A stretch of DNA of 64,000 nucleotides, from contig JAECYW010000008.1 of the NCBI GenBank assembly GCA_023014335.1, positions 620,001 through 684,000 of the forward strand, given 5' to 3'. The notes under the pieces are model-generated. The model saw only the letters and a program-made list of their open reading frames with translations. It was not told where the DNA came from and did no database searches. Below are positions 22,304 through 33,201 of this stretch, in pieces (within the stretch, counting starts at the first letter, position 1; every line of letters starts with the position of its first letter). The translations under genes and the position numbers were made by a program. The stretch is from Galerina marginata. Lineage: Eukaryota; Basidiomycota; Agaricomycetes; Agaricales; Galerinaceae.

Positions 22304-24199
22304 CTACCTCTTTGACCCACCACCACGACCGCGAACTGGAGCTTTCCTCTTCTTTTGCAGAGGTTGAGCAGGCGCGTCCTCTGTCTCCTCGGTGTCCGAA
22401 ACCTGTGGGGCAGCCTTGCGTTTATTCGATTGCCCATCATCGTGTTCAGATTGGGCAGGCGGCGACAAAGAACCGGAGGACCCACCCGCGTTAGCCTCAG
22501 GGTCTAAAGCAGGAGGCTCGCTGGGTTTGGTAGGAGGGGCTGACTGCTTGAGGGCGAGAGGAGAGGCGAGGACCGGGTTTTGGACAGCGGAAGCCGCAGA
22601 GGCGTCAGGAGCGGAGTCCGCACCAGGAACAGATGGGGCGGGGCCCGCAGGTGCGAGGACTTCGTGACCAGCATTCGGTGGCGCGGTGGTCAGAGGCAAG
22701 GCAGGCCCCGCATTGTTGTTTGAGGCGGGGCGTGACACCTGGGTGTCTTGACGAGCGGGGGCTGATGCACGATCTGAGGGGCGGCGATTGGCGGTAGGGA
22801 TGGCAGCGGAGGGGAGGCGAGCAGGGAGAGCGTTGGTGTTGGACGTGGCGGCCTCCCCTGGGCCTGGGGGTCTGCGAACGACGGGTCGTGACATCTTCGC
22901 AATCAACGCCAGGAGCGCGGCTTGGTTGTTTGCGATTTTCTCGTCCTGCTCGGCGAGCTTGCCATCGAGACGCTCAATGTGTTCCAGGAGCTCCGCGTTC
23001 TGGTTGTGCAAGGAGCGGATGGTCATGAACGTCTTGACGAGAAGTTCACCCACTGTCTGGGGGAAAACCTCCTCGCTGTCGTTGTCGGGTGCCTGCGAGT
23101 AGTCGACAAGGAAAAGCGCTCCGGGGACCGGCGTCTCCAAATCGATCCCATGCATTTGAGCGAACGGGCAGCCGCGTTTCTTCGTCTTGCATGCAAGACA
23201 TGCGGCGGCCCGCCGGTCAGTCGATTCGAGCACCGGGATCCTGCATACCTCGGTGCCCTTCTTACATGGGAGGCAGGGTTCGTCGGCGTCCTTCCATTCG
23301 ATTGGGGCCTTTGGTGCTGCCTTCTTCGCCATTTTCGCCATGCTCGCAGCGGCGCCCCGGCTGCGAGCCTTCCTCAGCGGAGCCAGATCCTCGTCTCTGT
23401 CGTCGTCCTCGTCCTGGACGTAGGAGCCGTCTTCTGAAGCGTCGGGCTCCTCCCTGTCATCCTGAACGGGTTCCGACTTCGCCTTTGCTTTAGGCTTGGG
23501 GGTGAGAGCCGGCTTTTGGGTCGTGGTTTTGACCTTTGGGGGAGCGGTTCTAGTTGGTTCCTCGTCCTCGTCAGCATCCGAATTCACGGTGGGGCGACTT
23601 TTGGGCGGCGGCTTGGACACCTTTTTGGCCTTGTTGTCGGTGGTCACGGTGGTGGCCTTGTTTGAAGTGCCTTTCGGGGGATTGGGGTGGGAAGGGGGAG
23701 TGGTGGAGGCCGCTGCTGAATTTACGATGCGGGGCGCCGAAGCACCAGTGCGGACCACCGCCGCTGTTGCCTTCGCAGGTGGGGCTGACAATTCCTCTGG
23801 TTCCGTTGCAAGTTCCCCCGCATCCCAACGTCGAATGATTTTGCGCAGCTTGTTCAAGCTGGGTTGCAGCGCCACTACCTCGCCAGTCGTTTTATCGACT
23901 TTCCGCCCGCCTTCGAAGAGCGTCCAGCAGTAGTCGAGGAGTGTCCAATTTTTGAGCCCTAGTTTCTGCCACTGGGTGTGTACGCGCTCCTAGCGAATCG
24001 AAAACGTCATTGATAAAAAAAAAACGTAGACAAGTGCTAAAAAAAAACTCACCAATACTTGGTAGTGCGCTGGCAGACTCTCGTTGAACAGCTCCGCGTT
24101 CTCCACCAACGCGCGAACATTCTTCTCCCACTTTGCAACATCTGCAAGGAGAGCATTTGAAGGAGTTTTGGCGGTGGCGGCGGCGGCGGCGGCGGGCAT
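22304..24199 (-). CDS. KDZ-element accessory gene 3: Zn2Cys6-like cluster plus coiled-coil protein
   Basis: Two exons, 24199-24053 and 23989-22304, joined in frame (intron 23990-24052), give about 610 residues; the start is the ATG before PAAAAAATAK. The N-terminal part contains a helical region (WEKNVRALVENAELFNESL, then WTLLDYCWTLFEGGRKVDK). A charged Pro/Ser/Lys-rich linker follows. At about residues 285-320 there is a six-cysteine cluster CX2CX6CX14CX2CX6C (CLPCKKGTEVC ... CLACKTKKRGC), basic in its second half. A coiled coil lies at about residues 365-415 (LHNQNAELLEHIERL, KLAEQDEKIANNQAALL). The C-terminus is disordered and ends KRKAPVRGRGGGSKR. Zn cluster plus coiled coil is the layout of Gal4-class dimers that bind inverted CGG half-sites, though the cluster is internal and its spacing slightly long. 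It may recognise the element's own CGG-N3-CCG sites (inference). Confidence 0.7.
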
Positions 24200-24440
24200 A
24201 CTGAACGAGCTGTGTGGTGAGAAGCGAGCGGACTGTCGTGGGTGGACGCGCGGTGTGAGATTGTGGTTGAGAAGCAAGTTGAAAGCTTCCGTTTGTGGAA
24301 ATTGAACTTGATGCAAACTCAACCAAATTGTGTCATGTGCTCACTTTGTCGGCCCCGCCCGCACGACATCAATTTAGGACATTCAGGCGGAACTTAAATA
24401 TCTAATCTGATTCTGCGATAGATAAAGTCGTATTTCCTTC

Positions 24441-25933
24441 ATGAACTTATGCGCATCTCTCCCTCCTCCCACAAACAACAATCCTACAACGTCCTTGCAA
24501 GTATTAAGTGCTGCCCTGCAACAACTCCAGTCTCAAAAAATCGAATTTGAAGAACTCTTATCTCGGAGGCCGAAAAGAGAAATGAATCCAGAGTCTGGTA
24601 AGTTGTCAAGATGGCCACCGTTAATTGGTCTGACACATTTACAGGGAAACCTGCCCATTCGCGAAAGAAGCGAGCACCCACCAAGGGCTTAGGTCCGGCA
24701 CCCGAAGTCTCCAGCAACGATGAAGTAGAATCGTCGGCGCCCGCCAAAGTCCCACAAAAGTCCAAAGGGAGGAAAATGGCTTTACCCGCGGCACCCGCAG
24801 TGTCAAGCGATGACGAGCCGGCTCCGCCCAAGAGCTCCAACAAGTCCAAAGGGAAGGCGAAATTGTTACCACCGGCGCCCGATGTCTCAACTGACGATGA
24901 GGAACAAGAGTCAGGCCCTGAAAATATCCCGCAGAAGAAAAGGACGGCCGCACCAGCACCCGAGGTCTCAAGTGACGACGAGGAAGAAGAGCCGGCTCCC
25001 GCCAATGTCCCGCTGAAACAAAAGGGGACGATATCAATGGCACCCGAGGTCTCAAGTGATGAAGAGGAACAGGAGTTGCCACCTGCCAATGTCCTGCAGA
25101 AAGGCAAAGGCAAACTGCAGCCGGCGCCCACCGTCTCAAGTGATGAAGATATTCTCTCCAGTTAGTAATAGTTTCTCGATGTACAATAAATAGTCTACCT
25201 AAATGCTGTTATCTAGGTAACGACGGGAAGAACTCATCGGGTCGCCGCACTTTTGCTAGTATGGACGGTGTTCCTGGTGGGTTGAACAATTGTATATTGT
25301 AGGACTTACTTGACATTCTTTGAAGATATTTCTGTCGACATTTCAAGGGTTCAAAAAATTCTTGGTACATTTCACGCCTGCTCTTATTTCTTTCCGCCCT
25401 AATTGTTTGTTGTCAGACACTACCGAATCCAGGCCGCAATCCGGATCACCGCTCCCGTCATTCGTCGATGAAGTCATTGCTGGTGACGCCTTCCCCCCTC
25501 ATGCTAAAGGATTTATTCCCCCTCCTGAAGCTGTTTGTCGTTACAATCGGAATGTGGCAAGCAGGATGACCGGTCCCATGGATGAAGTTTCCGTGGGCGA
25601 ACAGCCCCTCAAACCCTCAGACATCAATTTGGACAAAACACAAGGCCCTGGAAATTTTAGTCCACCGGTCACCTTCGTATGTTCCGCAATTTCAATGATT
25701 TTCTGATGCTTATTTATTATTACCCAAAGCACTACACAAAGGAACACCTGTACAATATCCACCTTGGCGTGGAAGAAGCTAGTTTGAATGTGAGCTCCTA
25801 TGAAGACAGAGTGCACGTTCTTTCGTCGGCGCGCCGAACCCAGCTACAGTCAGAGATGATGCAGGTGAGGCGATTGGAACTCGTGCAGGCCGAGTTGGAA
25901 GGGGTGCGAAAACTCTTAACGACCTGGCTCTAG
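24441..25933 (+). CDS. KDZ-element accessory gene 4: acidic repeat protein, unknown function
   Basis: Exons are approximately 24441-24597, 24645-25159, 25217-25275, 25420-25677 and 25731-25933, with some longer introns. The N-terminus is a short helix (VLSAALQQLQSQKIEFEELL). Exon 2 encodes about six repeats of the form APEVSSDDE(EEE)...P(A/P)NVPQKxKGK, alternating acidic Ser-Asp-Glu blocks with Lys/Gly stretches. These are likely disordered, with casein-kinase-2-like sites. The central part (DTTESRPQSGSPLPSFVDEVIAG...) has no recognised domain. The C-terminus is a helix or coiled coil (VHVLSSARRTQLQSEMMQVRRLELVQAELEGVRKLL). The repeats carry CGG-N3-CCG sites at 24696, 24735, 24789, 24873 and 24993. 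It is divergent from accessory gene 3 (about 240 bp apart). Confidence 0.6.
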
Positions 25934-26177
25934 AAATAAATGTACTCACTGATGTAAAATTCGCGAAATTCATACTTCTTGGACAGCTAATATAGTAGGT
26001 AACAAGTAAAAATATCAGAATGTCAGGAGTTCGTCATCAGTGGGTGCAAGGATTCAACACCAGGAGCGCGGTGTCCGCATAGGTATTCTAGGTACGGTAT
26101 AAATTTGATTTCACGGTGGAACCTGAAGGCTATTCTTTTGGCCGCCGCTCAGCTCGATTGGCGGGATCCCGCACATT

Positions 26178-26756
26178 CTCCCGGAGCCCAGGCCAGAATT
26201 TGCCCAACCGCGGTGCCCGCACATTTTCCCGGAACCCAGGCCAAAGTATCCCCCAAAAATTAAAATAAACCGCACCGCCAAAAGAAAATTATTGGAGCCC
26301 GCATGCTATTCTTTTGGCCGGCAGACATTTTGATCGGAATCCGGCCCAACCCCAAGCCAGTGGGTGCGGGATCCCGCATATTCTGCCGGAGCCCAGGCCA
26401 GAAATTGTCCCAACAACGGTGCCCGCACATTTCCCCAGGACCCAGGACCAATCCCCCCCCCCCAAAAAAAAAAACCAGAAAATACCGCGTCCAGCAAATT
26501 TGGCAGCCCGTTGACCGCAGTGCTCATATATCGGGGTCCGCAAAATTTATCCCACTCATACGACGGCCACCGCTACCGTGGCAGCACAATCCGATCGGAC
26601 CATATCCTATGGCTACATCGTAGCCATTCCGATCGGACCATGGAACACGTCAACTTCGTAGCAAAATAGATTTGTCAGACTGAGCCCGTATATTATGACT
26701 ACTTCGTTGATTGGCATTTTACAGTATAGTATGTAAATATACTACTGTCCCATGTG
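26178..26756 (-). repeat. right terminal inverted repeat of KDZ element
   Basis: Complement of 12892-13471 with a one-base homopolymer difference. CGG-N3-CCG sites at 26211, 26335, 26417 and 26532 mirror those of the left TIR. Just inside (26155-26177) the similarity continues weakly with another CGGGATCCCG palindrome. Confidence 0.9.
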
Positions 26757-26836
26757 ACCCAGATGCAACTCAAAGTCAGAAGACAAGATGAAATCGGCCT
26801 CCATGAAAGTTATCTCATTACTGGACAGTAGAAGTT

Positions 26837-27982
26837 CTACTTAAGATCTGCCCATGCAGGAAGCCCAAAGTAAGTCGGTAGGTCATCCCATATCTTCTCG
26901 ACGCCGGCTCTATAGAGAGGCATGATTTTCTCGATGCAGTTAGCACAAAGCTGGCCGCTAATTGAAGTTGACAAAGGCCGGAAAATGTTACCAAGATAGT
27001 TCCCATTGATTCCACCAGACAATATCATCAGAAACTCCAGGCGCAACTCCTTACACTCGCGTTGATTTAGACAATCTGGGTTGTTGGCTGGGTCATAGGT
27101 TCTTAACCATCCATATTTATGTTGTGCAATTGCGTGGCAAATTCTTTCTCGACCGACAACAATTTTCTCAATCGAGTCCAGAGAGAGACGCAAGACTGGT
27201 CCATCTGCGCTGGTCAAAAGTTTGAAGATATTTTCCTGGACAAGAAAAGCGACTTCAGCACGTATAGACTGGTATAGACTAGAACGTACCAAGTTGATAT
27301 TTGTTGTACATAGAAAGTACGCCGCAGGAAGAAGGGGCTGGATTCCGGCATCGCAGATAATGCTAAGCAGTTCTACATGCGTCCCGCACAAAGGACTTGG
27401 CTTTGGGGCATTTATGCCGAATTTTGCTTCCCAGTGTTTAAGCGATTGCGGTACTTCCAATTTGAGACGCTCTAGGGCTGCATCGTATAACTTTTCGAAG
27501 TCGTATTTTCGCCCGAGACGGAGCACTGACGACAGCGCAAGCAAGTCGAACGCGTCAGACGGTTTGTATCCTCTGAATGGGTTTGAAACAGTCATGAACC
27601 AAAAAAAATTAGATGAGCAAAACATAGGAGGATGATCGTGCGCTTACACTTCGGGGTGGTACAAGATGGAGAAGAGGTTCATCCAATCTTGTGGCGCGTC
27701 GTCGAGATAGACAAAAGGGCAACCATCTACCAAAGTCTCTCCTTCTGGCTGTGGCAATCCAAACATGTCATAGAAAACCGCGGATTGACGCGCGATTGAG
27801 CCACGATACACACGAAACTGGGTATTTTGAGCTTGGATGATTACGTTGCCATCTTCGAACCAGAAATCGGGGCTTCTGACAATGACTGGCTGTTGCTGAT
27901 CATCGTCTTCCGCGTCGGCGACAGACAAGGCACGTTTTCGCTTCGCGCTAGAAGGAGCGGAGGTTGGGTTTGGAAGAGACAT
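26837..27982 (-). CDS. BTB/POZ-domain protein (module 1)
   Basis: Two exons, 27982-27648 and 27572-26837, with a 75-nt intron (GTAAGC donor). Splicing reads through HPEV|GYKPSDAF in frame to about 356 residues. The BTB domain spans about residues 35-150: SPDFWFEDGNVIIQAQNTQFRVYRGSIARQSAVFYDMF, then VYLDDAPQDWMNLFSILYHPE, then DLLALSSVLRLGRKYDFEKLY. The C-terminal ~200 residues are the domain typical of Agaricomycete BTB proteins, with paired cysteines and a conserved end (VEKIWDDLPTYFGLPAWADLK). BTB proteins commonly act as dimeric adaptors for Cul3 ubiquitin ligases or in transcription complexes; the target is unknown. It was the tail-to-tail neighbour of F-box 0 before the KDZ element inserted 80 bp beyond its stop. 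Confidence 0.85.
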
Positions 27983-28459
27983 GTTGGCAACATGAGTGAA
28001 TACGGGAACGGTGCCAGGACGCGATCATCAGACGGCAAGAACCGGACGGAAAGTCCGAGTCGGAAAAGTCGACTCCGTCAATCAAGTCCTGAGAGGGGCT
28101 TATAACAAGGCCCGACTCTCATCAAGGCGGTATAAAGTTAGACTAGATGCCAGTCTCCCTGGGTGGGGAAAAGAATTTTGTGTGTGGGTTATGAATTAGC
28201 ACCGATGAAAATTCCGTCCACATACGACTTTTTTTTTCCGCCGCCAGAACAGCTGGTCTCGAGCCTTGCTCGAGCCTAGTGCAAAGTTTCGGTCAAATAA
28301 ATTTATAGTGCTGGAACAAGTAACTTCTGAAGCTAGCCTTACAGGAATAATATGTTTACCGATGCTTTAGGTATCCAAATGTCAATTTTCTGTTTTTTTA
28401 AGCTCATACAGGTAAGACAATTCGTTGCGCAAAAAGTCGCCAGGCAATACAAATCTATG

Positions 28460-31400
28460 TTACACCGAAAAAACCGAGCCCTTGTCACCGTTTTGCGTCA
28501 ATTCAAGCGCAGTCTCGTCCTTGTTTTTAATGTCAGATGGTATTCCGAGACAGCTGGAGAACAATGAGATCTTTCGCATTTTCAGGTCTGCTACAGCTTG
28601 CATGGACCCTCGACCAACATCATCCTCATCACCACTCTGCTTGCCCAGCGTCGGCGTGCGTACCTTACGACTGAAAACTATAACATCGAGTCTCTGCAAA
28701 CCGCTGGGTATCGCCTTGTATTGTTGGATTTTCTGCTTTTTCCTTGGACTAGCTTCTCCACGTTCTTTGTCACCAAGAGCTTCTGTTTCTTCGTAGGGGT
28801 CTGGCCAGTTGCCAGAGTTCGCGAAATAATAAACAGCCAGTTTAGGAGAGGGCATGCCAAATTCTTCACAAAGCGCTACTTGGCCTTTGATTCCGCGCAT
28901 CCCGAGATGCGTATTGAACTTATCCAAAATCGAACCAATTGCCTGTTGACTATACTCGAGTGCCGAGTCAGGTAAAGAGTCTGGTGGAGAGTGTGACAGT
29001 GCTGCCTGGAGTTCCTATTAATAAGGATTGCGAGGTTAACATCGACCGATCGAAAGAAACAGAAGGGAAGAAAACTGACTTGTTTAAGCATTTCCCACCG
29101 TAAACGTCCTTCCTCGCCCCCTAACGTGTCCGGATTTATTCCATATTCCATCAAATCCTGCTCCAGTGATCCATCCTCAGAAGCGTTGGCTGACGAAAGA
29201 CTAAGCAATTTGACCATTTTTATCTTGCTGTTCGTGTCCGGGATCTCGCCATAGTCGAGAGAATCCCATTCCGATAATTCACGGTCACTCGATATTCTCA
29301 TATCCGTGTTGTCATCCCCGCTGGTTCCCGTTGATTGGCCGACAATCCTTCGTTTCCTCGTCGACTTCTTCCGACCACTTCTAACCCCAGCACTGTGAAT
29401 AACCTGCGGTGGGGGAAGGTGGTGACGGTCAACTTCACGTTTGTCTCCTTCGGGTGGCCAGATTGAATCTCTCAAGGAAGCCGTTGGAGGTACTGCGAGA
29501 TCTGGAGAAGCTGCCGCCGCTCTCGAGCTTGGCTGTCGCCCAGTTTCCAATTGGTGAAGGGGTCCTTGGGGTGCAATAAATGAAACAGAACGAGATCGAG
29601 CGGGTGAAGGTGCTACTGCCCGCAGTTGAAGCAATGTGGTAGAATTACTAGACTGTTTTGGATTCGGCAGAGCAGATAAAGATAGTAAGGGCACTGGCGT
29701 AGGTATGTTTGGGCCTGGTGGGGGTGTCGGATTAAAGGCAGTTGATTCGAACATGCCGTCACCAAATCGGCGATGGCTACTTCCTAGCCCACGTTCTTGA
29801 ATTTTCTCGCCACGGTTTTCTGTACGTTCACGATCGGGGTTCTTGGGCCAAGAGAAAGTTGGACTACATCCTTTGTCCTCATTGCTTAACCCCTTTTCTT
29901 GTTGTCGAGGAATAGCCTTCTCCGCATACGATTGCGAACTTGATCCAACAATTGGTTCTCCAGCACCCGCCTCTCCAGCGTCAACAACGCCATCCCTCAT
30001 CCAGCCCCAGATTCGTCTTTGCCATGCCCGGTCCATGAGCTCCCCATATTTCCTTAGCGTCGCCGCTATAAGGGCGAAGTAGATTAAACCGAGGGTCAAG
30101 ACAAGAGAGATGACGATACGTGGAACAAGAATTTGAGCTGATGTTTCGGATGGGACAGGCTGCGATGACGAAGGAAATGGCGATGTACGCCAAATGAAGG
30201 ACATGACTGAAGTTATGTAGAATATCATGGACCTAACGGTGTTGAGAAAAGGTCAGTAACGTTAAAGACAAAATAACCAATGAGACATCGTACCAGGCAA
30301 GCCACGTCGCCGGCAAAGCGAGAAGGACCCATATATTCCACCATATCCCTGTTCTTGATTTTTGTGCTTCCTAATGTCGGCAAAGTCAGCTTGAAAAGAC
30401 TGAGGGCAAAATAAACAGACCTCAGCCCACTCTGCACCCTTGTAGGTCTTCCTCATCGTTCCAAAACGAATAATGTAGATGCATCCGTAAAGCAGACTCA
30501 TCAGTGCGCAGATCATGGACAGCAAAGCCGAATATCGAGTAAGAGGGTCCGAAGCCGCCCCTTCTATCTGCAAAATTGTTAAAATAGCACTGTCGAAATA
30601 ACAAATACAGAAAGTCAATGGCCTAACTTCGGAAGGATAGGTAAGTATAACTTACGAGAGCAACAACACCGAGATAATATTCAGCGTCTTCCACTCTTTC
30701 AGCAATGAATCGATAAACGCGTGCCAGGTGTTCTGCAAATTTGTATACGCGACGCTCTCCGGAGGCGGCTCCAAGTCGAACGCCCAGGGGTGGTGTGGTT
30801 TCACGGCCCCTCTGCACTTTTCGTCGCCTGTCCAATCGCGTATACCCATAGACACGCCAGCATCATACCCAACCTCAGCCTTCGCCCTCGCCGCATCTAA
30901 AATGCCCTGCCGAATCATTGGCATACTCATCTCTGCCTCCTCGAATATCCGTGTCACCCTCGAGAAGTACATGTAGGGCAAGCAGAGCAACATATACAGA
31001 TATACCTGCCGCGGAACAGTGTCCAAGAGGAAGGCGAGAATATAGGCTTGAGTGGAGGGCGTCGTATCTTTTGTTTGAGGAGCGAGCTCAGATGTGTGAA
31101 TAGATTTGCATTCCAGGTTCTCAAGCATGCTGCCATTGTAATGATGAGATAAGGCATGGTCGGAACGACCAGCAGGAACTGCGATCGACTGAGGAGAAAA
31201 CTGAAGAGAAACCTGAGGAGGAGACACACGAATGTAACGAGGCGAGGAGTTACGACTGCTATGAGGACTTTGTGCTCGACTTCGACTTCGACTTTGACTC
31301 CGGCTTCGACTTCGACTTAAACAACCACTGGTGCGCGTAGGAGGTGGCGAGGCCTGGCGATGGCGACGAACTGGCGAATGAGTATGCGAAACATCGCGGC

Positions 31401-33201
31401 GATCAGTGCTATGAATGCGATACCGGGCAACAGAACGGGGAGGAGAGCGGGAACGACTTCTCCCCTCAAGAGAATGCGGAGGGGAATGAGAAGGACGGCG
31501 CGATGTAGGCCCAAAAAGGGGTCCAGAACTCTCAGCCATAGGCGACGAAGAGGCGGAAGCAGCAGGCTCAGGAGCGAGCGCAGCTGAAGAATATTGGTGC
31601 CCCTCATTGTCCTCGTCCTCGTCCTCATAGTCGTACAATTCCTCTTCCTCTTCAAAACTAGCCCCAAAATCGGGCTTTCGCAACGTTTCGCGGAAAGCCT
31701 GGGACAAGATCGCAGAGTCTGCGCCGCTAAATGGACCATCAGCACTGGCACTGCTATTGGATGCGACGTCGAGCTCGCTGGGTGGACCAGGCGGAAGGAT
31801 GATCGGAGGTGATTGCAGCTGAGAATGCGATGGGAGGATTACTGTTGGTTGCGTAACCGATGGAATTGTAGGGCGTACTTCAGGCAGCTTAGGTCCAACT
31901 GCGTCGTCGTCCCGCTTTCGCGAATCGGGTATTTGTTGGGGTTGATGCGAGGTCCGTCGGATACCGACTGGCTGCGAGGGTTGAGGATGGACAATTGGAA
32001 CATGATATTGGACTGGTGGCTGAATAATAAGAGGCTGTGCGGGTTGCTGGATAATTACCGGCGGCAGCCTCGAATACGAGGCTTCTGCTCTTGGTTCGTG
32101 GTCCGTGTTAGAGCTTGTCGCCCTCCAGGCCGGAGGCGGGGACGGCAATGGCTGAGTCGGTGGCTGGACGATGATAGTTTGTGGAGACTGCGGGATCACG
32201 GTCGGATGATGGTGATTGGGATAAGTTGGTTGAACGACCGTCGTCGGCGATCGACTCCGGCTGTGTCGTCGGGACCTGGAACGGGAGGATTCCACAGCAG
32301 CGAAATCGACCACTCGGCTCCTTCTGCTTCTCTGTCTGCTCTTTTGCCAACTTGGACGAGAATTGCTTGCGTCAGGATACCTATCTTCCTCAGCTGGGCT
32401 TGGTTGTTGGATAATGTCGGGTTGGGGGGGCTGCCAGGTTGTCCACGAAGATGTTTCAGGAATAATTACAGGTGGCTCTTGCTGTGGAGGTGGCTGAAGT
32501 ACGATCGATTCGGTATGGTTGAGATAATTAGGTGGTATAACCACCCTGGTTGGTGATCGACTTCGACTGCGGGCCCTCGAAGGAGAGGGCATCACAATGA
32601 CACTGGGCCCCGGTCTGCGCCATGGTGGGGAGGGCAACGGGTAAACGTAATCATCGTCTACCCCATCTGAGGCAGGCACAGCATGATTGAGGTGATGAGA
32701 TCCGCCACTGAGCCCCGGTCTGCGCCATGCCGTCCTTTGTGAGGGGGGCAACGGGTAAACGTAGCCATTGTCTACCCCATCTGAGGCAGGCACAGTATGA
32801 CTGAGGTAATGGGATCCTGGAGCATACCCATTGCCTGTGATGTGTGGTCGTTGTGCGTACGGATAAGCCATAGGTTGTGGTGGTATTGTATCGTGTTCTG
32901 GTTGCCGAGGGCGGCGTAGACGTTGCCGATGCATAGGACGACGTGGGCGGGCACCACCTGGATGAGGAGAGGAAGATGCGTTGGCTGCGCTCGGTTCTCC
33001 AGTCGCTCCAGGTGCCTGTTCATTATGACGACCATCTCGACGAGCCCGTGAAGGTAAGATGTTGTTCAAACTAAATGCAAGGGATGGCTTGAATGGATCC
33101 ACAGGAACATAAGCACAAGTTGGATCGCTAGGACTCGAATACACCTCGTTAGGCCGGTCAGCATTGCCGGGGTACAACTGGGAAGCCAAGATCAACACCA
33201 T
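28460..33201 (-). CDS. RS-TM membrane protein, copy B (complete)
   Basis: Five exons: 33201-30656, 30589-30421, 30370-30294, 30232-29080 and 29014-28460. Exon 1 encodes a ~690-residue disordered region rich in Pro, Gln, Ser and Arg (many PPVIIQQP-like repeats, then SRSRSRSQSRSRSR runs). The conserved block TQAYILAFLLDTVPRQIYLY and WHAFIDSLLKEWKTLNIISVLLLS follows. Hydrophobic segments continue through exon 2 (YSALLSMICALMSLLYGCIYII), exon 3-4 (GIWWNIWVLLALPATWLAWSMIFYITSVMSFIW) and exon 4 (ILVPRIVISLVLTLGLIYFALIAATL), giving about five membrane spans. A ~450-residue soluble tail with a basic KKSTRKRRIVGQ stretch and a conserved end (MRGIKGQVALCEEFGMPSP...) completes it. In copies A and C the start is MASQ/MTSR; here that codon is TTG and an ATG four codons upstream is used. 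Head to head with F-box 1. Function unknown. Confidence 0.8.

Larger units (their letters stand above)
12892..26756. mobile_element. complete 13.9-kb KDZ-superfamily DNA transposon
   Basis: The boundaries are set by TIRs starting CACATGGGACAGTAG and by a 7-bp direct duplication ACCCAGA (12885-12891 and 26757-26763). The paralogous locus at about 35752-35800 is the uninterrupted site. The element carries five genes: 13765-15186 (-), KDZ transposase 15285-19522 (-), 20128-22031 (+), 22304-24199 (-) and 24441-25933 (+). The transposase retains its cysteine cluster, RNase H-like core motifs and C-terminal region without obvious frameshifts. TIRs appear to differ only in the length of a homopolymer run, so the insertion is recent or the ends are kept homogeneous. 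The element is far larger than a one-gene transposon, and all parts are dense in CGG-N3-CCG palindromes. Confidence 0.9.

Noticed and set aside
12892..26756. TET/JBP dioxygenase carried by the element
   Set aside because: Such genes are known to be linked with KDZ elements in mushrooms, so I looked for the HxD...H motif context, but none of the five genes fits.
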